Origin: Corynespora cassiicola
Taxonomy: Eukaryota; Ascomycota; Dothideomycetes; Pleosporales; Corynesporascaceae
DNA length: 64,000 bases
Direction of reading: 5' to 3'
NCBI GenBank assembly: GCA_022059125.1
Contig: JAEUWY010000020.1
Location: 248,001 to 312,000, forward strand
This document shows positions 43,421 through 55,880 of this stretch, in pieces. The notes beneath the pieces are model-generated. The model had not been told where the DNA came from, did not search any database, and was given only the letters and a program-made list of their open reading frames with translations. Position 1 is the stretch's first letter. Each line of letters opens with the position of its first letter. The position numbers and the translations under genes were made by a program.

Positions 43421-44120
43421 GTCTGGAGTCGCTCGCAGCACACGTCCAGCCACAGCACTCCGGGAGACGCGGCGCGATGCGACCAAAGCGGACACGCGGT
43501 GCACGTTTCAGGAGAAGCCGCACGCCCCTGGCAGAGCGTCTCACCCCCCAAATCCCCCAAAGCGGCAACCCAGTGTGGGCGCAGTGGCCCCGTTCCCCCC
43601 CCGTCTGCTGCTGCAGTGGCCTCAGCAGATCGCCAGGCCGAAACGCGCATCGCTCGTCCACGCCTGACGACGTCGGCTCCCAGCGCAGCCCACACTCGCC
43701 CTGCCCACCGTCCCGCCGCTCCCTCTGCTCCCTCTGCTCCCTTCCCACCGACCGCCCACTGTCGCCCTGCCTCCGCCCGGCCCTTCCATGCGAGACCACG
43801 GCGGCTAGCGAGCTTTCGGCAGCAGCCCGACCCGTGGACGGCCGCTGGGCAGACGCGACCCACCCCGAACCTCACATCCAATTCCAATATCCCGCCCCGA
43901 CCACCACGCCCTGCGCATTTGCCTGTGACCCGCGACCCGCGACCCGCGACGCGCCCCCGGAGCGGCTCTCGAGCGGCACACGAGCGGTCTCTGCCAGCAG
44001 CCAGGCAGGCCTCGATAGCCTTTGTCGTCGCTGCCCGGCCCCGCACATCCCTGTTTCAGCGGCTGCAGAAGCAACCTCGCGCCGCCCCAGGGCCCAGGGC
44101 CCGCACTACATAGCCAGAGC

Positions 44121-47100
44121 ATGCCGCCGTCGACGTCGCAGGATGGCAAGGGGAGGCAATCGTCGGCCGGCAAGTTTTTTGGACGCCGCCTGCACAAGGA
44201 CAAGGCCGCCCACCACGACGCCTCGCACCTGGGGCCCAGCCCCAGCTCCTCGACCGCCAACACCACCGCCAGCAGCAGCAGCACGACCCAGAGCCCGCCG
44301 GGCAGCGCCGCCGGCTCGCAGTCGTCGCGCCATTCGCACTCGCACCGGCACAGCAGCTCCGTCGCCTCCATCGACCGCCCCGTCTCCATCGGCATCGACG
44401 CGGGCCTGTCCATGCAGGCCGGCGTGCTCACGTCGCTACCCTCGAGCTACGACCACGGCTACGCCCACAGCAGCCACAGCGCCCACGGCGGGACCGCCCT
44501 GCACAGCGACGACGACCCCCTGCCGCACCACCTGAACAAGGGCGGCACCGACTTCCACCAGTACCCAGTCTTCCACCCCTCCCAGCACCCGCACCCGCCG
44601 CCGCCGCCGCCCACGTCCAGCAGCAGCAACGCGAGCATGCACTCGTCCTCCAACCCGCCCCGCCCCCCTCCCCACGGCGGCGCCGCCATGGCCTCGAGCC
44701 AGCCCGGCGACCGAGGCGTGTCGATGCAGCAATGGGGGCAGGCGGCCCGTGCCAGCGCCGCCAGTGGGGGCAATGGATATTACTCTACCTATGCCGGCAC
44801 AGATTCCTCTGCCAACACGCGCACGTCCTCGGACCAAGCGAGCGTCTACTCAAACGACTCCAAGAACCGCCAGTCCAACGCCTCCACCATCTTCTACCCC
44901 CCGAACCCCTCGCAGTCGACCTTCTCCAACCTCGGCCTCGACGCAGGGAGCCTGCTCCCCACCGCAGTCGCCACCCCCCGCGACTCGCACCGCCACCTGC
45001 TGCACTCGAACCAGTCCTTCTCCTCCACCACCTCGTCCCTTGGCCCCCAGGGCGGCACCCTGAGCATGCAGCGCCCGCCCGACCATGTCGTCGAGCAGGA
45101 GTTTATGAACCTGATGGTGAAGCGGGGGTGGAAAAGTCTGCCCGAGCAGGCCAGGAGGCAGATGGAGGCCTACAAGGTCGAGAAGAAATGGACCCTCGTC
45201 TACCAGGACAAGCTGGCCGAGTTCAAGCACGAGGAGAAGAAGCGCCAGACCCAGCGCAACACCTACGTCGGCGGCCAGGGCGGCCCGGACATCCTGGCCC
45301 GCGCAGAAGAGGAGGGCTCGCCCGAGTGGTACGTCAAGAAGGTCATGGACAACTCCATCACCATCAAGCAGATGCAGAGCCTGGAGATTAGCCTGCGCAC
45401 CCAGCCCATTGCCTGGGTCAGGGGCTTCATCGAGGCCCAGGGCCAGATCTGCCTCACAAACGTCCTCGCCAAGATCAACCGCAGGAAGGGGCAGGGCCCG
45501 CAGCCGCCCCCCAGCGCCCTGGCCCAGCGCGCGGAGAACGACGTGGAGCGCGAGTACGAGATCATAAAGTGCCTCAAGGCCCTGATGAACAACAAGTACG
45601 GAGCCGACAACGCCCTGCAGCATCCCTCCATCATCCAGGCCCTGGCCGGCTCCCTGATATCCTCCCGCCTCAACACGCGCAAGGTCGTCTCCGATGTCCT
45701 CACCTTCCTGTGCCACTGGGGGGATGGCCTCGGCCACGAGAAGGTCATGCAGGCCCTGGACAACCTCAAGTCCGTCTACGGCGAGAATGGCCGCTTCGAC
45801 GCTTGGATGCGCATCGTCGAAGTCACAGTCGACGGCCGCGGCAAGATGGGCTCCATGGTGGGCGCCTCCGACGAGGTCCGCAGCGGAGGCATCGGCATGG
45901 AGAACCTGCTCATGGAGTACGCCATTGCCACCCTGTTCCTCGTGAACATGATGGTGGATGCTCCCGAGCGCGACCTGCAGCTGAGGATGCACCTCCGTGC
46001 CCAGTTCACGGGATGCGGCATCAAGCGCATATTCAAGAAGATGGAGGGGTTCCAGTACGAGGTCATTGACAAGCAGGTCGAGCGCTATCTGAACAACGAG
46101 GCCATCGACTATGAGGACTACCTCGACCGTGAGAACAGCTCCATGGTGGACAGCATCGAGGGCGAGACCAAGGACCTCAACGACCCCACGCAGATTGCCG
46201 ATGCCATCATGAGCAAGATCAATGGGAGTCGCGCGCAGGATTACTTCACGTCCGCCATGCAGCATTTGCTCCTCATCCGGGATACCGACGGAGAAGACCG
46301 GCTCAGGATGTTCCAGCTGGTGGATTCGATGCTCAGCTACGTCGCCATGGACCGCCGTCTTCCGGACATGGACCTGAAGCAGAGTCTCAACTTCACCGTC
46401 CAGTCCTTGCTCGACAAGCTGTACACCGACTCCGAGGCACGGCAGGTGCGGGACGAGGCAATCGAGGCGCGGCAAATCGCAGACTCTGCCATTGCGGAGC
46501 GCGATGACATGAAGGCCAAGCTCGATCTCGGAGCTGACGGACTGGTCTCGAAGCTTCAGAAGCAGTTGGACGAGCAGCAGCGCATCATCGACGTCCGCAA
46601 CCGGCAGATTGAGGGAATGAAGGCCGAACTTGCAGACATCCAGCGGATACGGGCCCAGGAGCTGCAGCGCAATGAGCTCGAGACGCGTGAACTGTACCTC
46701 ATGTTGAGGGATGCCCAAGACGTTGCTGCGTCCGCCTCGAAGAAATCGGGCAAGGAGGGCCTCGGAACCACCGATCCCGCACAAATGCAGGGCATCATGG
46801 ACCGCGAGAGGTTGATGAACAGGCTCGAGATCCAGCTCCAGCGAGCAAAGACGCAGGCACAGTTGGAGGGCAAGAACCTGGCCCAGATGCAGCCCAGCGA
46901 GAAGCTCAGGGAACTGCGCGAGAAGATGGAGGGCACCGGTTTCTCGGACGAATCCTTTGGCGGCCTGGACCCCAACCAGCTCGGAACGGCCAGGGCGAAG
47001 AGCGGCGTCCCTCGCAGGAAGCCTGTGGGCGGCACTGTGGGCGAAGACGACCAGCTACCAGACGTGGCCGAGGACGACGACGAAGACGCAGTCATCGAGA

Positions 47101-49650
47101 GGCCCCGCATCGTACAGATGGGCAGGCCGAAGATGAGCATCGACAAGACTGGACTGCTCAACGAAATCTCCTCCAAAATCAAGCCGTACGAAGACTCGGA
47201 AGAAGACGCCGGCGACGGTGTCACCACGGGTCCATCTCACCCCAGCCTTGGCTCGGATGCTCCCAACACTCCAGCAGATGCAGATGGCAAAGTCAACGGC
47301 GCCGCCAAAGGCGCCATTCCACCACCGCCTCCTCCACCCCCTGGCCAGCTTGGCTTCCCCTCTAATATTCCTCCACCGCCGCCTATGCCCGGCACTAATG
47401 CTAATATCCCACCTCCTCCGCCCCCGCCCCCGCCAGGCATGCTTGGGTTCCCAGGCGCGCCCGGCATTCCTCCTCCACCTCCTATGCCTGGCCAAGTCGA
47501 TGGAGTGGGACCCCCTCCGCCCCCGCCCCCGCCTCCACCACCAATGCCCGGAGCGAAGCGCCCCCCAGGATTCATCAAGCCCGCCTTCAACATGGGGCCA
47601 TCCATCAACCTGCCAGGCGTTCGGCCCAAGAAGAAGCTCAAGGCTCTGCATTGGGACAAGGTCGATACCCCGCAGAGCACCGTCTGGGCCCAGCATGGCC
47701 TCACCTCGGAAGAGAAGGAAGAAAAATACCGCGAGCTCTCCAAGAAGGGTGTGCTGGACGAGGTCGAGAAGCTTTTCTTGGCAAAGGAGATCAAGGCCAT
47801 TGGCAAGAAGTCGTCCAAGAAGGACGAGAAGAAGCAGATCATTTCGCGCGATCTTATGCACAACTTCCAGATCAGCATGGCCAAGTACTCTACCTTCGCT
47901 GTCGAGGAGCTGGTGAATATGATAATCCACTGCGACCCCAAGGTTCTCGACGACCAGGTTGTCATGGACTTCTTGCAGAAGAACGACTTTTGCGACATCC
48001 CCGACAACACTTCCAAGCTCATGGCGCCCTACTCCAAGGACTGGACTGGACCCAATGCTGGCGAGAGCAAGCGCGAGCAGGACCCGAATGAGCTCACACG
48101 AGAAGACCAAATCTACCTCTACACCGCCTACGAGCTTCACCACTACTGGAAGAGCAGGATGCGAGCCCTCGCGCTTACCCGCACGTACGAGACCGAATAC
48201 GACGAGATTTCCAACAAGCTCTTGGAGGTGTCGAGGGTCTCGGACAGCCTGAGGAGTTCGTCTAGCTTGATTAGCGTCTTGGGTCTTATCCTCGACATTG
48301 GTAACTTCATGAACGACGCTAACAAGCAGGCCAATGGTTTCAAGCTGTCTACACTGTCTCGTCTGGGCATGCTCAAGGACGACAAGAACGAGTCTACCTT
48401 TGCCGATCTTGTCGAACGCATCGTGCGCAACCAGTACCCTGGTTGGGAGGACTTTACTGCCGAGATTAGCGGTGTCGTCACGGCCCAGAAGATCAACATT
48501 GAGCAGCTGCAGACCGATGCGAAGAAGTACATTGATAACGTCAAGAACATTCAAATGTCTCTCGACGCCGGTAACCTGTCTGACCCGAGCAAGTTCCACC
48601 CCGAGGACAAGGTTGCCGTCGTGGTGCAGAGGAGCATGAAGGAAGCCAGGCGGAAGGCCGAGCAGCTGCAGGTGTTCCTCGAGGACATGCAGAAGCAGTA
48701 CGACGACATCATGGCGTTCTACGGTGAAGACCCCACAGACGACAGCGCGAGACGTGATTTCTTCGCCAAGCTGGCCAACTTCGTGTTGGAGTGGAAGGTT
48801 AGTCGTTGCAAAACGGGTGCCATGACAGTGACTGACAATGCCCCAGAAATCAAAGGAGAAGAACATTGGGCTCGAGGAGCTACACCGCCGAAACGAACAG
48901 TCGATGCGCCGCAAAGCAGGCGGACCCACGAATCCGCTTTCTTCGCCTACGGACTCGGATCCACCCAAGTCGCCAGCCTCGACCGGCGCCATGGACGACT
49001 TGCTCCAGAAGCTGCGTGCCGCCAAGCCCGAAGCAAGAGACCAACGCGACCGCAGAAGGCGCGCGCGCCTCAAGGATCGCCACCAGGTGCGCGTCGCCTC
49101 TGGGCAGAAGATTCCCGAGCTGGGCGTCAACGTGGAAGAGCAAGAAGAGGGGCAGAGCGAGAGTGGTGCTGTTGGCAAAGGTATGCTGAGCCCGAACAGC
49201 GAAACGGGCGAAAGCGAGTCGAGCAATGTGATTACCAGTCCTACAGATGCCACGCCCGACGTCGCGGATCGCGCAGCAGCAATGCTCGAGGGTCTGCAGG
49301 GCGGCTCATCTCTCAACAAGGACGGCTCGCTTTCGGTCCGGCGGCGAAGAGAAAGCGCAGATAACGAGCGCGAGCGGAGAAGGCGGAGGCGCCAGCAGGC
49401 CAGCAGCTCCGCCAAGAGTGACGATGGTGCACTCATGAGTCCGGCGATACCCGAAGAGGCCGAGAGTGAAGCGGCAGGCGAGCGCAGAGGAAGCGTCATG
49501 AGCGGGAGTGCTGCTGGGGATGCCGATGGGACCGACAGCCAGCCCCCCACCACACCAGTGACCATTGTGCACCCACCGAGCCCGGAGCAGAAGAAGGTGG
49601 AGAGAGAAGACCGGGAGATGCTGACGCCGCCGCCTGAATCGGAGGGTTGA
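44121..49650 (+). CDS. sepA: Diaphanous-related formin (SepA/Bni1 type)
   Basis: Exons 44121-48797 and 48847-49650, 49-nt GT-AG intron; 1826 aa. A low-complexity Ser/His/Pro-rich N terminus (about 320 residues) precedes the Rho-binding/FH3 region (starting near DHVVEQEFMNLMVKRGWKSL, to about residue 750), a coiled coil (about 780-960), the FH1 polyproline region (about 1066-1146) and the FH2 domain (from about 1166: VRPKKKLKALHWDKVDT, to about 1546). A DAD-like autoinhibitory element near residue 1607 reads MDDLLQKLRAAKPE followed by a basic DRRRRARLKDR. Formins nucleate and elongate actin filaments at hyphal tips and septa under Rho GTPase control. The DAD is encoded wholly by the second exon. 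Confidence 0.96.
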
Positions 49651-51229
49651 GCTGGTTTTTGCCGTTGGACGTTAAGTCTTTGAGTTCTTGAGTCTTTGCG
49701 AAAGTTGAGCCGTGAGAAGTTGATGATATCCAGAGCTGAGCTGAGCTGAGCCGAGTCGAGCGATGTTTCTGAGCGAGTCGTTTACTATCTCTGCTAGTAT
49801 TGCCGCTGCCGCCGTTGCTGCTGCTGCTGCCGCCACGGCCAATGTTGTAAACACACACATACACATACACACAGGCAGATAGCTTGGGACGCTCTTATTT
49901 TGCCTGGAACATCCCGTCCCGTCCCGTCCCGTCCTGTTTTCTTTTGAGTCGTCATCTACCTCTTCCACTACCAATACTCCCTCTCCATATCACCTCTTAT
50001 CACCGCTCCCCGACCCACTTACTCCTCCTACGAGGCGATACGTCCCTCCCCGCTGATTTTTCCTTGGCTTTTTTTGTTTTGTTTTCCCTGTTTCCCCTTG
50101 TTCCGTTTTTCCTTTTACATGTGTGTGTGTGTGTGTGTGTGTAATTCAGCAAGGAACCCGGATCTCTGCATACATGTCTCACGTCGGGGTTTAAGTGATG
50201 TAAGCAATGTTGGCATTTTGTGGAGCGCTTGCTGGGTTTTGTTTTCTTTTTCGTTTCTTTTACACATCTGGAGGGTTGGTGGTGGGGGGATATATGGAAT
50301 GGGATGGGGATGGTTATGTATGGGTATGTTATGACATGCCTGAACAGGGGTGGAGGGGCAGTTACTAGTATTTAATCAATGGACATTCTCTTTTCAATTC
50401 GCTTGGGTCGGGGTATCTTCAGGGGTTGACTGTGTCTTCGCTTTGCATGAGCCCGTCACGGCTTTCCAGGCACGTGGGCATCGGCGGTGCCCCCAGCATC
50501 TTGACACGGGATATCATCCAAGCAACATCCATCACAAGACGAACATGGCGAGCCACCAGGCCTACCCCAGATTCCGATGGCATGGCACATGGCCCAGTGT
50601 CCGGATAGTCGGCAGCGAGCTTGGCGAGTGTATGCCCCCGCCTTCCCCCAAGCGGAAGGCACCAAGATGGACATCTTACACTTGCAATGTCGCTTGCCTA
50701 CTGCACGGCGTCGACATGCCTGTGGCGCTCCTCCGGTATCTCTGCCCAGTGTCTGGGCACTGTCCGCCACAGCCTGTTTCCCGTCTTATCTTCCCTTTCC
50801 AGCAATGCGATGGCCGCCTCCTGGCAACACCAACACATGGCAGGGGCAAATGGGAGCGCGGGGATAAGAGAACCTGCCGAGGGTCTCTCTCGGGCTTTGT
50901 GTTAGACGCTGGATCAAGGCCTCTCCGAGTCTCCTTGGCTGGATCCATTTGGAAGCTGCGGCAACGTGGATGGCGCGTGGCGTCCTCGCCATATCGCGAT
51001 GACTACTCGCTCGAGGCCCTCCTCGGACGCGGCACCAGAGCCTTGGGCCATCTTTGTATCCTTGGCCCTGCCTGCACGCCGGGTATAACATGACCGTCGT
51101 CTCGGTCGCTGGCTTGTCGTTCGCAGCTTCGGATCCTCGCTCGCAAGTCCTTACCCCCAGTGCCCCCATCCATTCCCAGAAAACCACACTTGGTTCAAGG
51201 TTCTTCTCTTCTTCTTGAATCTTCGGGGC
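49651..51229. other. Intergenic region between formin and transporter genes
   Basis: About 1.6 kb. Simple repeats cluster just after the formin: GAGCT copies at 49733-49752, a CA-rich tract at 49850-49872, a TCCCG run near 49915-49935 and a TG repeat at 50120-50142. Open frames beyond this lack motifs. No gene supported. Confidence 0.5.
50120..50142 (+). repeat. TG dinucleotide repeat
   Basis: About eleven TG units downstream of the formin gene. Likely length-polymorphic. Confidence 0.85.
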
Positions 51230-53564
51230 ATGAATCGTCTCAAGAAGGCGGGGAGGTGGTTGGTGCCAAAGGCCGAAAAGTCCGAGGATGGTCGCGATCA
51301 GTGGGGGTCGCGTACGTCGTTCGTGCTCGCTGCCATGGGTGGAGCGGTCGGTCTCGGGAACATCCTCAGATATCCGGGCCAGGTCTTCCACAATAACGGT
51401 CTGCAGTGGTAAGTGGGGGCCTCGAAGAAGGGGTGTCGACGAGCGCGTGCAACGATGGTTGGCGTTTGCTAGTGGTTATCGGTGCTAACACTGCCACGCT
51501 TCCAGGTTCGTGCCCTACTTGATGGCGCTGGTCTTCCTGGGAATGCCAGTCTTGATGCTCGAGATATGCATCGGTCAAGCATACCGTGGCGGCTGTCTCA
51601 TTGCTTACGACCACATCAACAAGAGGACCAAGGGGGTGGGCATGGCTGTTGTCTTCAACGGATATGCCATCGTAGTGGTAAGCAAGTCCATCCATGCCCG
51701 TCGTAGAACCCTCTTGTATGAAACACGCTTGCTGATTGCACCAAATCTTGTCTAGTACTATGTCCCAATCCTTGCCTGGGTCATGCAATTCTTCCGCAAC
51801 TCGTTTCAAAGCCCCTTGCCCTGGGCCGGACGTGGAGAAGACTTCTACTACGGCGACGTCATCAGGAACCCCGACCCCATTGACAACGGGGCATACCTCT
51901 CGTACCCCAATTCTTCCATGAATGCCGAGACGGTGGGGTGGACTGCCTTTACGTGGTTCATTGTGTGGCTCTGCATGTTCAAAGGGGTGGGCGTTCTCGG
52001 ACGGGTCGTCTACGTTACAATGGGCCTTCCTGTCGTCATGGCAATCATCCTCATTGGCCGAGGAGCATCTTTGGAAAATGCCGGGCGCGGCATCAAGCTC
52101 TATTTTGGCGAGTGGAATGGTGGCCAGTTGGGAAGCGGCCAGATATGGCAGGCTGCGTGCGGTCAAATCTTCTTTTCCATTGGCGGTATGCCTCGTCCCA
52201 TCCCCAATTTTTATTCTTTTTTCCTCGGCCTCCATATGCGACTTCCTTTCCTCCAGTGAATTCGAATGTGTTCATTTGCTGACATTTTTGCAGTGGGAAT
52301 GGGGTACTTTACCTCATATGCCTCGTACAACTCGAAATTCGCCAACGCCGTGCAGGACGCAGTCATCATAGCCTGCTGCAACTCGCTCTATGAGATTCTC
52401 GTGGCCTTCTCTGTATTTGGGGTTGTCGGCTATCTTGGTTTGGCTCCCTCTGACGACGTGTCCCTTGGAACCTTCTCCATTGGATTCTTGACCTACCCCG
52501 AGGCCTTGGCTTCCATGCCAGGAGCCCCATTCTGGTCCATAGTGTTCTTCGGGACTGTGATGCTTCTGGGAGTAAGCTCTTCTTTCGCCTTGCTCGAGAC
52601 CATTGTTACCATGGTTTGCGATACGGATTGGGGCAGAAAAATCCCCCGTCCCATTGTGGCCACGGTCGCAGTCATCATTTCTTTCTTACTTTCCCTCATG
52701 TACTGCACGTCATTTGGCTTTTACCTCCTGGATGCTGTCGACACCTATGTCAACTATCTGTGTCTATTCTTTGTGGTATGGTGGGAGTGCATCGCTTGCA
52801 CCACAGTCTATCGCTTCCGGGATGTTGTTGGTCAAATAGGCTGGCCTGCTATGCTCGCCTTTAATGGCGGTTATTTTGGGGGCACGGTATTTGGCCTTGC
52901 GGTCGCACACGCTGTCAGCGCCTCTGCGGGAGCTGGCCTTGGATTTGGACTGTTTGTCTTGGGAACGGCTGTTTCTATCCTGATTGCCAAGGTGCCAGAC
53001 TCTCCAGCCCCGAGGTTTTGGGGCAACAACAAGTTCTTGTCCAAGCTATGGTGGGCCGCCCTTTATCAGGTACGTTCCTCCGCAAGTTTCCGGCACACAG
53101 TGGCTGGGAAACAGCATGTCCTTGGTGCTTCAGCTAACCTATCTTAGGGTGTTCAGCTGAGAAGAGATCTCAACGTCACAGTGGCGACCGGAAACAATTG
53201 GAAGCTGCCGGTATTCTGGGCTGCAGTGCTAAAATACATATCAGCCCCCATCCTGGCCATTGTATTTTCCTTCGCATACCCGAGCTTTGCCGAAAAGTCA
53301 AATGATCCCTTGCACATCTTTGGATTTTCCATAGCTCATGTCGTCATGGTTCTCATAACCGCCGGCTTCGTCGTACCTCGCTGGTTTGACGTATTCGTTC
53401 CTATAGAGCGACGAGGGGAGGGAAAGCTCCCTTATGCGCCCAATGTTACTCTCAGCGGAGAAACGCACTTGGGCAATAATTTGGAGAATGGAGATCACAG
53501 CACGGATTTCTCAGAGAACACGAAACCGAGATATGACGAGAGTAATGTACCAGCCAAAGCCTGA
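51230..53564 (+). CDS. Neurotransmitter:sodium symporter (SLC6/SNF) family transporter
   Basis: Exons 51230-51408, 51506-51677, 51756-52185, 52294-53069, 53148-53564; introns 78-108 nt; 657 aa. The first membrane segment carries AAMGGAVGLGNILRYPGQ, the unwound substrate/sodium site of the family, preceded by RDQWGSRTSF. FFSIGVGMGYFTSYASYN (restored by a splice) matches the family's sixth-to-seventh segment, and LGVSSSFALLETIVTMVCD resembles the eighth, which carries a sodium site. About 12 membrane segments are predicted. Animal and bacterial members import amino acids or amines with sodium; fungal substrates are little known. The charged tail (TDFSENTKPRYDES) is short and cytoplasmic. The ATG at 51230 is the first in frame. 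Confidence 0.9.
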
Positions 53565-54063
53565 TCAAACTCTAGTAGAGTTGTTGTTGTCAAAGCCCAT
53601 CATTATTCATTACAGATAGCCTAGTCTATATTGGACGTTATCTTCTGTCAGCTACACTCTATTATGTGATTTTGTACGAATATATTCTGGAATCCAGTTT
53701 ATAACTGTGAGCTTCTCCGTTGAATAATCACCCTAATATTGACTCTCTGTCTTTCATACTAGGGTACAAATGCTTGAATTAGTCTTCAACCTATGTATTC
53801 AGTGATGAAGTAATTGAGACATGAGAATTCGAAGGCATTTTGTAAGTCATTTGTATTGAATCCTATTGCTCTGACAGAGGGGCTCCTTACAAAAACTAAG
53901 CTGACTACTATGAAAGGACTATTTTACATACTTCATAATACAAACACAACAAAGGAAAGCTCCGCCGAAGAAAGCGCTCTTGCGGAAATACAGACATGTC
54001 GATGATATGTACGCAGTTATGCCTCCCGAGTTGTGGAAGCCAGACTGATGAATCCAGCATCTA
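53565..54063. other. Convergent intergenic region
   Basis: A 499-base AT-rich stretch between the stops of the transporter and arrestin genes; both 3' UTRs lie here. No gene. Confidence 0.5.
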
Positions 54064-55392
54064 TTAGTTGGAATAAGGAGGCGGTGCATACGGAGGAGGA
54101 GCAAGGTCATGTCGAGAAGGCGGAGGCGGAGGATCCTTGGGCGGAGGAGGGGGAGATGGGAGCCCCTTATACAAATTTGGTGGCTCGTGCACACTTTGGT
54201 TCACAGGCCGCGACAAGTGCGACACTACTTGAACATCTCCTCTGCATGCAGTCACCTTAAATTCTTTCCCTACACATTCAGCCAAGAGGAAAATCTCAAG
54301 CTCATGTTCGACTCGAAATCCGAAGCTTTTGAAGTCTGGAACGGCATCGTCTGGAACTTGCACGCTCCCTATGTCAGAAAGACTGAGTCCGTCATACAAC
54401 AGCGAACTCTTCTCCGGAAAAGATTCGTCCAAGAGGCATCTTTCGGTCGAATATCGTTCCGCCAATTCGTTGGGGCTCCCATTCATTGACGGTACACATG
54501 AAATCCGCACCAAATACTTGACCGTCAATGTGATCCGTATCCTTCGCAAAAATACAGGCGGTATCTCAACCAAACTTTCCGAATGCTCCGCGATATTAAA
54601 AGAAAGCGTTCCGTTTATAGCGGTACCCGAAACAAGAGTGTGTGGTACCCTTGCATCTACACGCCACCGAATCCAAGGCTTGGTATTTCGCTTCTCCGAG
54701 AATACTTGAAGGACCTTGTCCTTCAAAGACTCGTCGTATCCAGGGATTAGATCGCCAGTCCTAACATACGCCTGCCCTTTGAACATTTTTGGCGTCTTCA
54801 GCAAGCGATCTGCATCGGTTTCTAGTGCCTGAGGTCGGAATTGAAGACAAAGGCGGGAGGTATTGTCGGGAACGCTCTCGTCACTAGCGTACAATTCGGC
54901 CTCTAGAGAATATTCAACCAGCTGCTCTTCTAGACCCCACATGCTAGTGTTCGCGTTGTATCGAAAACTCGGCGGCAGTACATGGCCTGATTTGTGCTCG
55001 AAATCCTCTCGTGGCGAGAATTGCCATTTCGGTTGGTTCTCTACCACAGTCGGAAATGTGAATTGGAAAGGGAGTCTGACTTTGTTGTCTGATCCTACAC
55101 CTCCTTCAACAATTCCGTATCCTGAGTTGGTCTGCGACCGTGTGAACAATTGCAAGGTTTTTTTAAATAGTCCGACCCTCTCTTTGTGGATTTTGCCAGT
55201 AGTGGTTCCGTCCCAAACGCGTATGGAGACTTTACATCGTCCTTTGAAAGTAATTGAAACGGTATTTGGCCTCTTAGTTGGATCTATGCAAACTTTGCCT
55301 TTGATTATATCGCCGCTCGTGTAGTAGGGACTGGGTTGGCAAGGTACATCAATGAAGATGGGGTCATACGGATTGTTGGCACCAGCCGCCAT
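54064..55392 (-). CDS. Alpha-arrestin (arrestin-related trafficking adaptor)
   Basis: A single-exon gene of 442 aa starting at the ATG at 55392 (MAAGANNPYDPIFIDVP). The N-terminal arrestin domain shows YYTSGDIIKGKVCIDPTKRPN, SITFKGRCKVSIRVWDG and LPFQFTFPTVV; the second arrestin lobe includes GTAINGTLSFNIAEHSESLVEI and LRRIRITLTVKYLVRI. The proline-rich C terminus ends with two overlapping PPPY motifs (APPPYAPPPYSN). In yeast, ART proteins use PPxY to recruit the Rsp5 ubiquitin ligase to plasma-membrane transporters and trigger their endocytosis. The next gene over encodes a plasma membrane transporter, but a specific link is unproven. A short 5' exon upstream cannot be excluded. Confidence 0.85.
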   Translation of the reverse strand: MAAGANNPYDPIFIDVPCQPSPYYTSGDIIKGKVCIDPTKRPNTVSITFKGRCKVSIRVWDGTTTGKIHKERVGLFKKTLQLFTRSQTNSGYGIVEGGVGSDNKVRLPFQFTFPTVVENQPKWQFSPREDFEHKSGHVLPPSFRYNANTSMWGLEEQLVEYSLEAELYASDESVPDNTSRLCLQFRPQALETDADRLLKTPKMFKGQAYVRTGDLIPGYDESLKDKVLQVFSEKRNTKPWIRWRVDARVPHTLVSGTAINGTLSFNIAEHSESLVEIPPVFLRRIRITLTVKYLVRISCVPSMNGSPNELAERYSTERCLLDESFPEKSSLLYDGLSLSDIGSVQVPDDAVPDFKSFGFRVEHELEIFLLAECVGKEFKVTACRGDVQVVSHLSRPVNQSVHEPPNLYKGLPSPPPPPKDPPPPPSRHDLAPPPYAPPPYSN

Positions 55393-55880
55393 CGGGGCTT
55401 TGTTATAACGCAATCCGTTTTTAATGAGGAGTTTGGCACATCTATGGGGTGTGATGTCTTTTTATGTTTTATTTGGAAGGATCGTCTTAGTAGGATCGCA
55501 TTGCCAAGGTCCGATCGGTCGAGGCTGTGTAGCACAGCCTTGCGAAGCCGCCTTGCAACGGTACTTCCGATTGGACAGTTCAGCAATTTTCTCGTGTTTA
55601 GCAATGCATGGATGATCATGAAATCGCGGACAATAATGAACCTTTATCGGGCATCAAGATGCGACGCATGTCATTGATTCCTCCTCTGGTCAATGACATC
55701 ACGCCTCGGTATGACAAACAAGCAGGAATCAAGGGCGAGAGATACGTGAAACATTAACATGCTACCTAAATTCAGTCTATGAGCCTTTACTTCAACTCAA
55801 CCTCCCCATCTATGATCTGAAAGGAGGACGAAAATATGACGGCTGGTATTAAACCGATAACGAACCCCATTTCTGGCTGA
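55393..55880. other. Intergenic region
   Basis: A 488-base AT-rich region between the arrestin start and the DUF1996 gene stop, both on the minus strand. It presumably holds the arrestin promoter. No gene seen. Confidence 0.5.

Larger units (their letters stand above)
42998..44120. other. Divergent intergenic region, small membrane protein / formin
   Basis: About 1.1 kb of GC-rich DNA. It contains the GTGCT-type array at 43325-43405 and, directly after it, the GGTCACGTGACC palindrome at 43409-43420, then a C-rich formin leader. Long open frames here have no motifs. No stop precedes the formin ATG closely, but the called ATG begins a typical low-complexity N terminus. Confidence 0.5.

Noticed and set aside
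44850..49565. Very long antisense frames opposite the formin (up to 836 codons)
   Set aside because: They mirror the strong C-ending codon bias of the formin on the other strand and show Leu/Val-rich, motif-free sequences; the formin itself is unambiguous.
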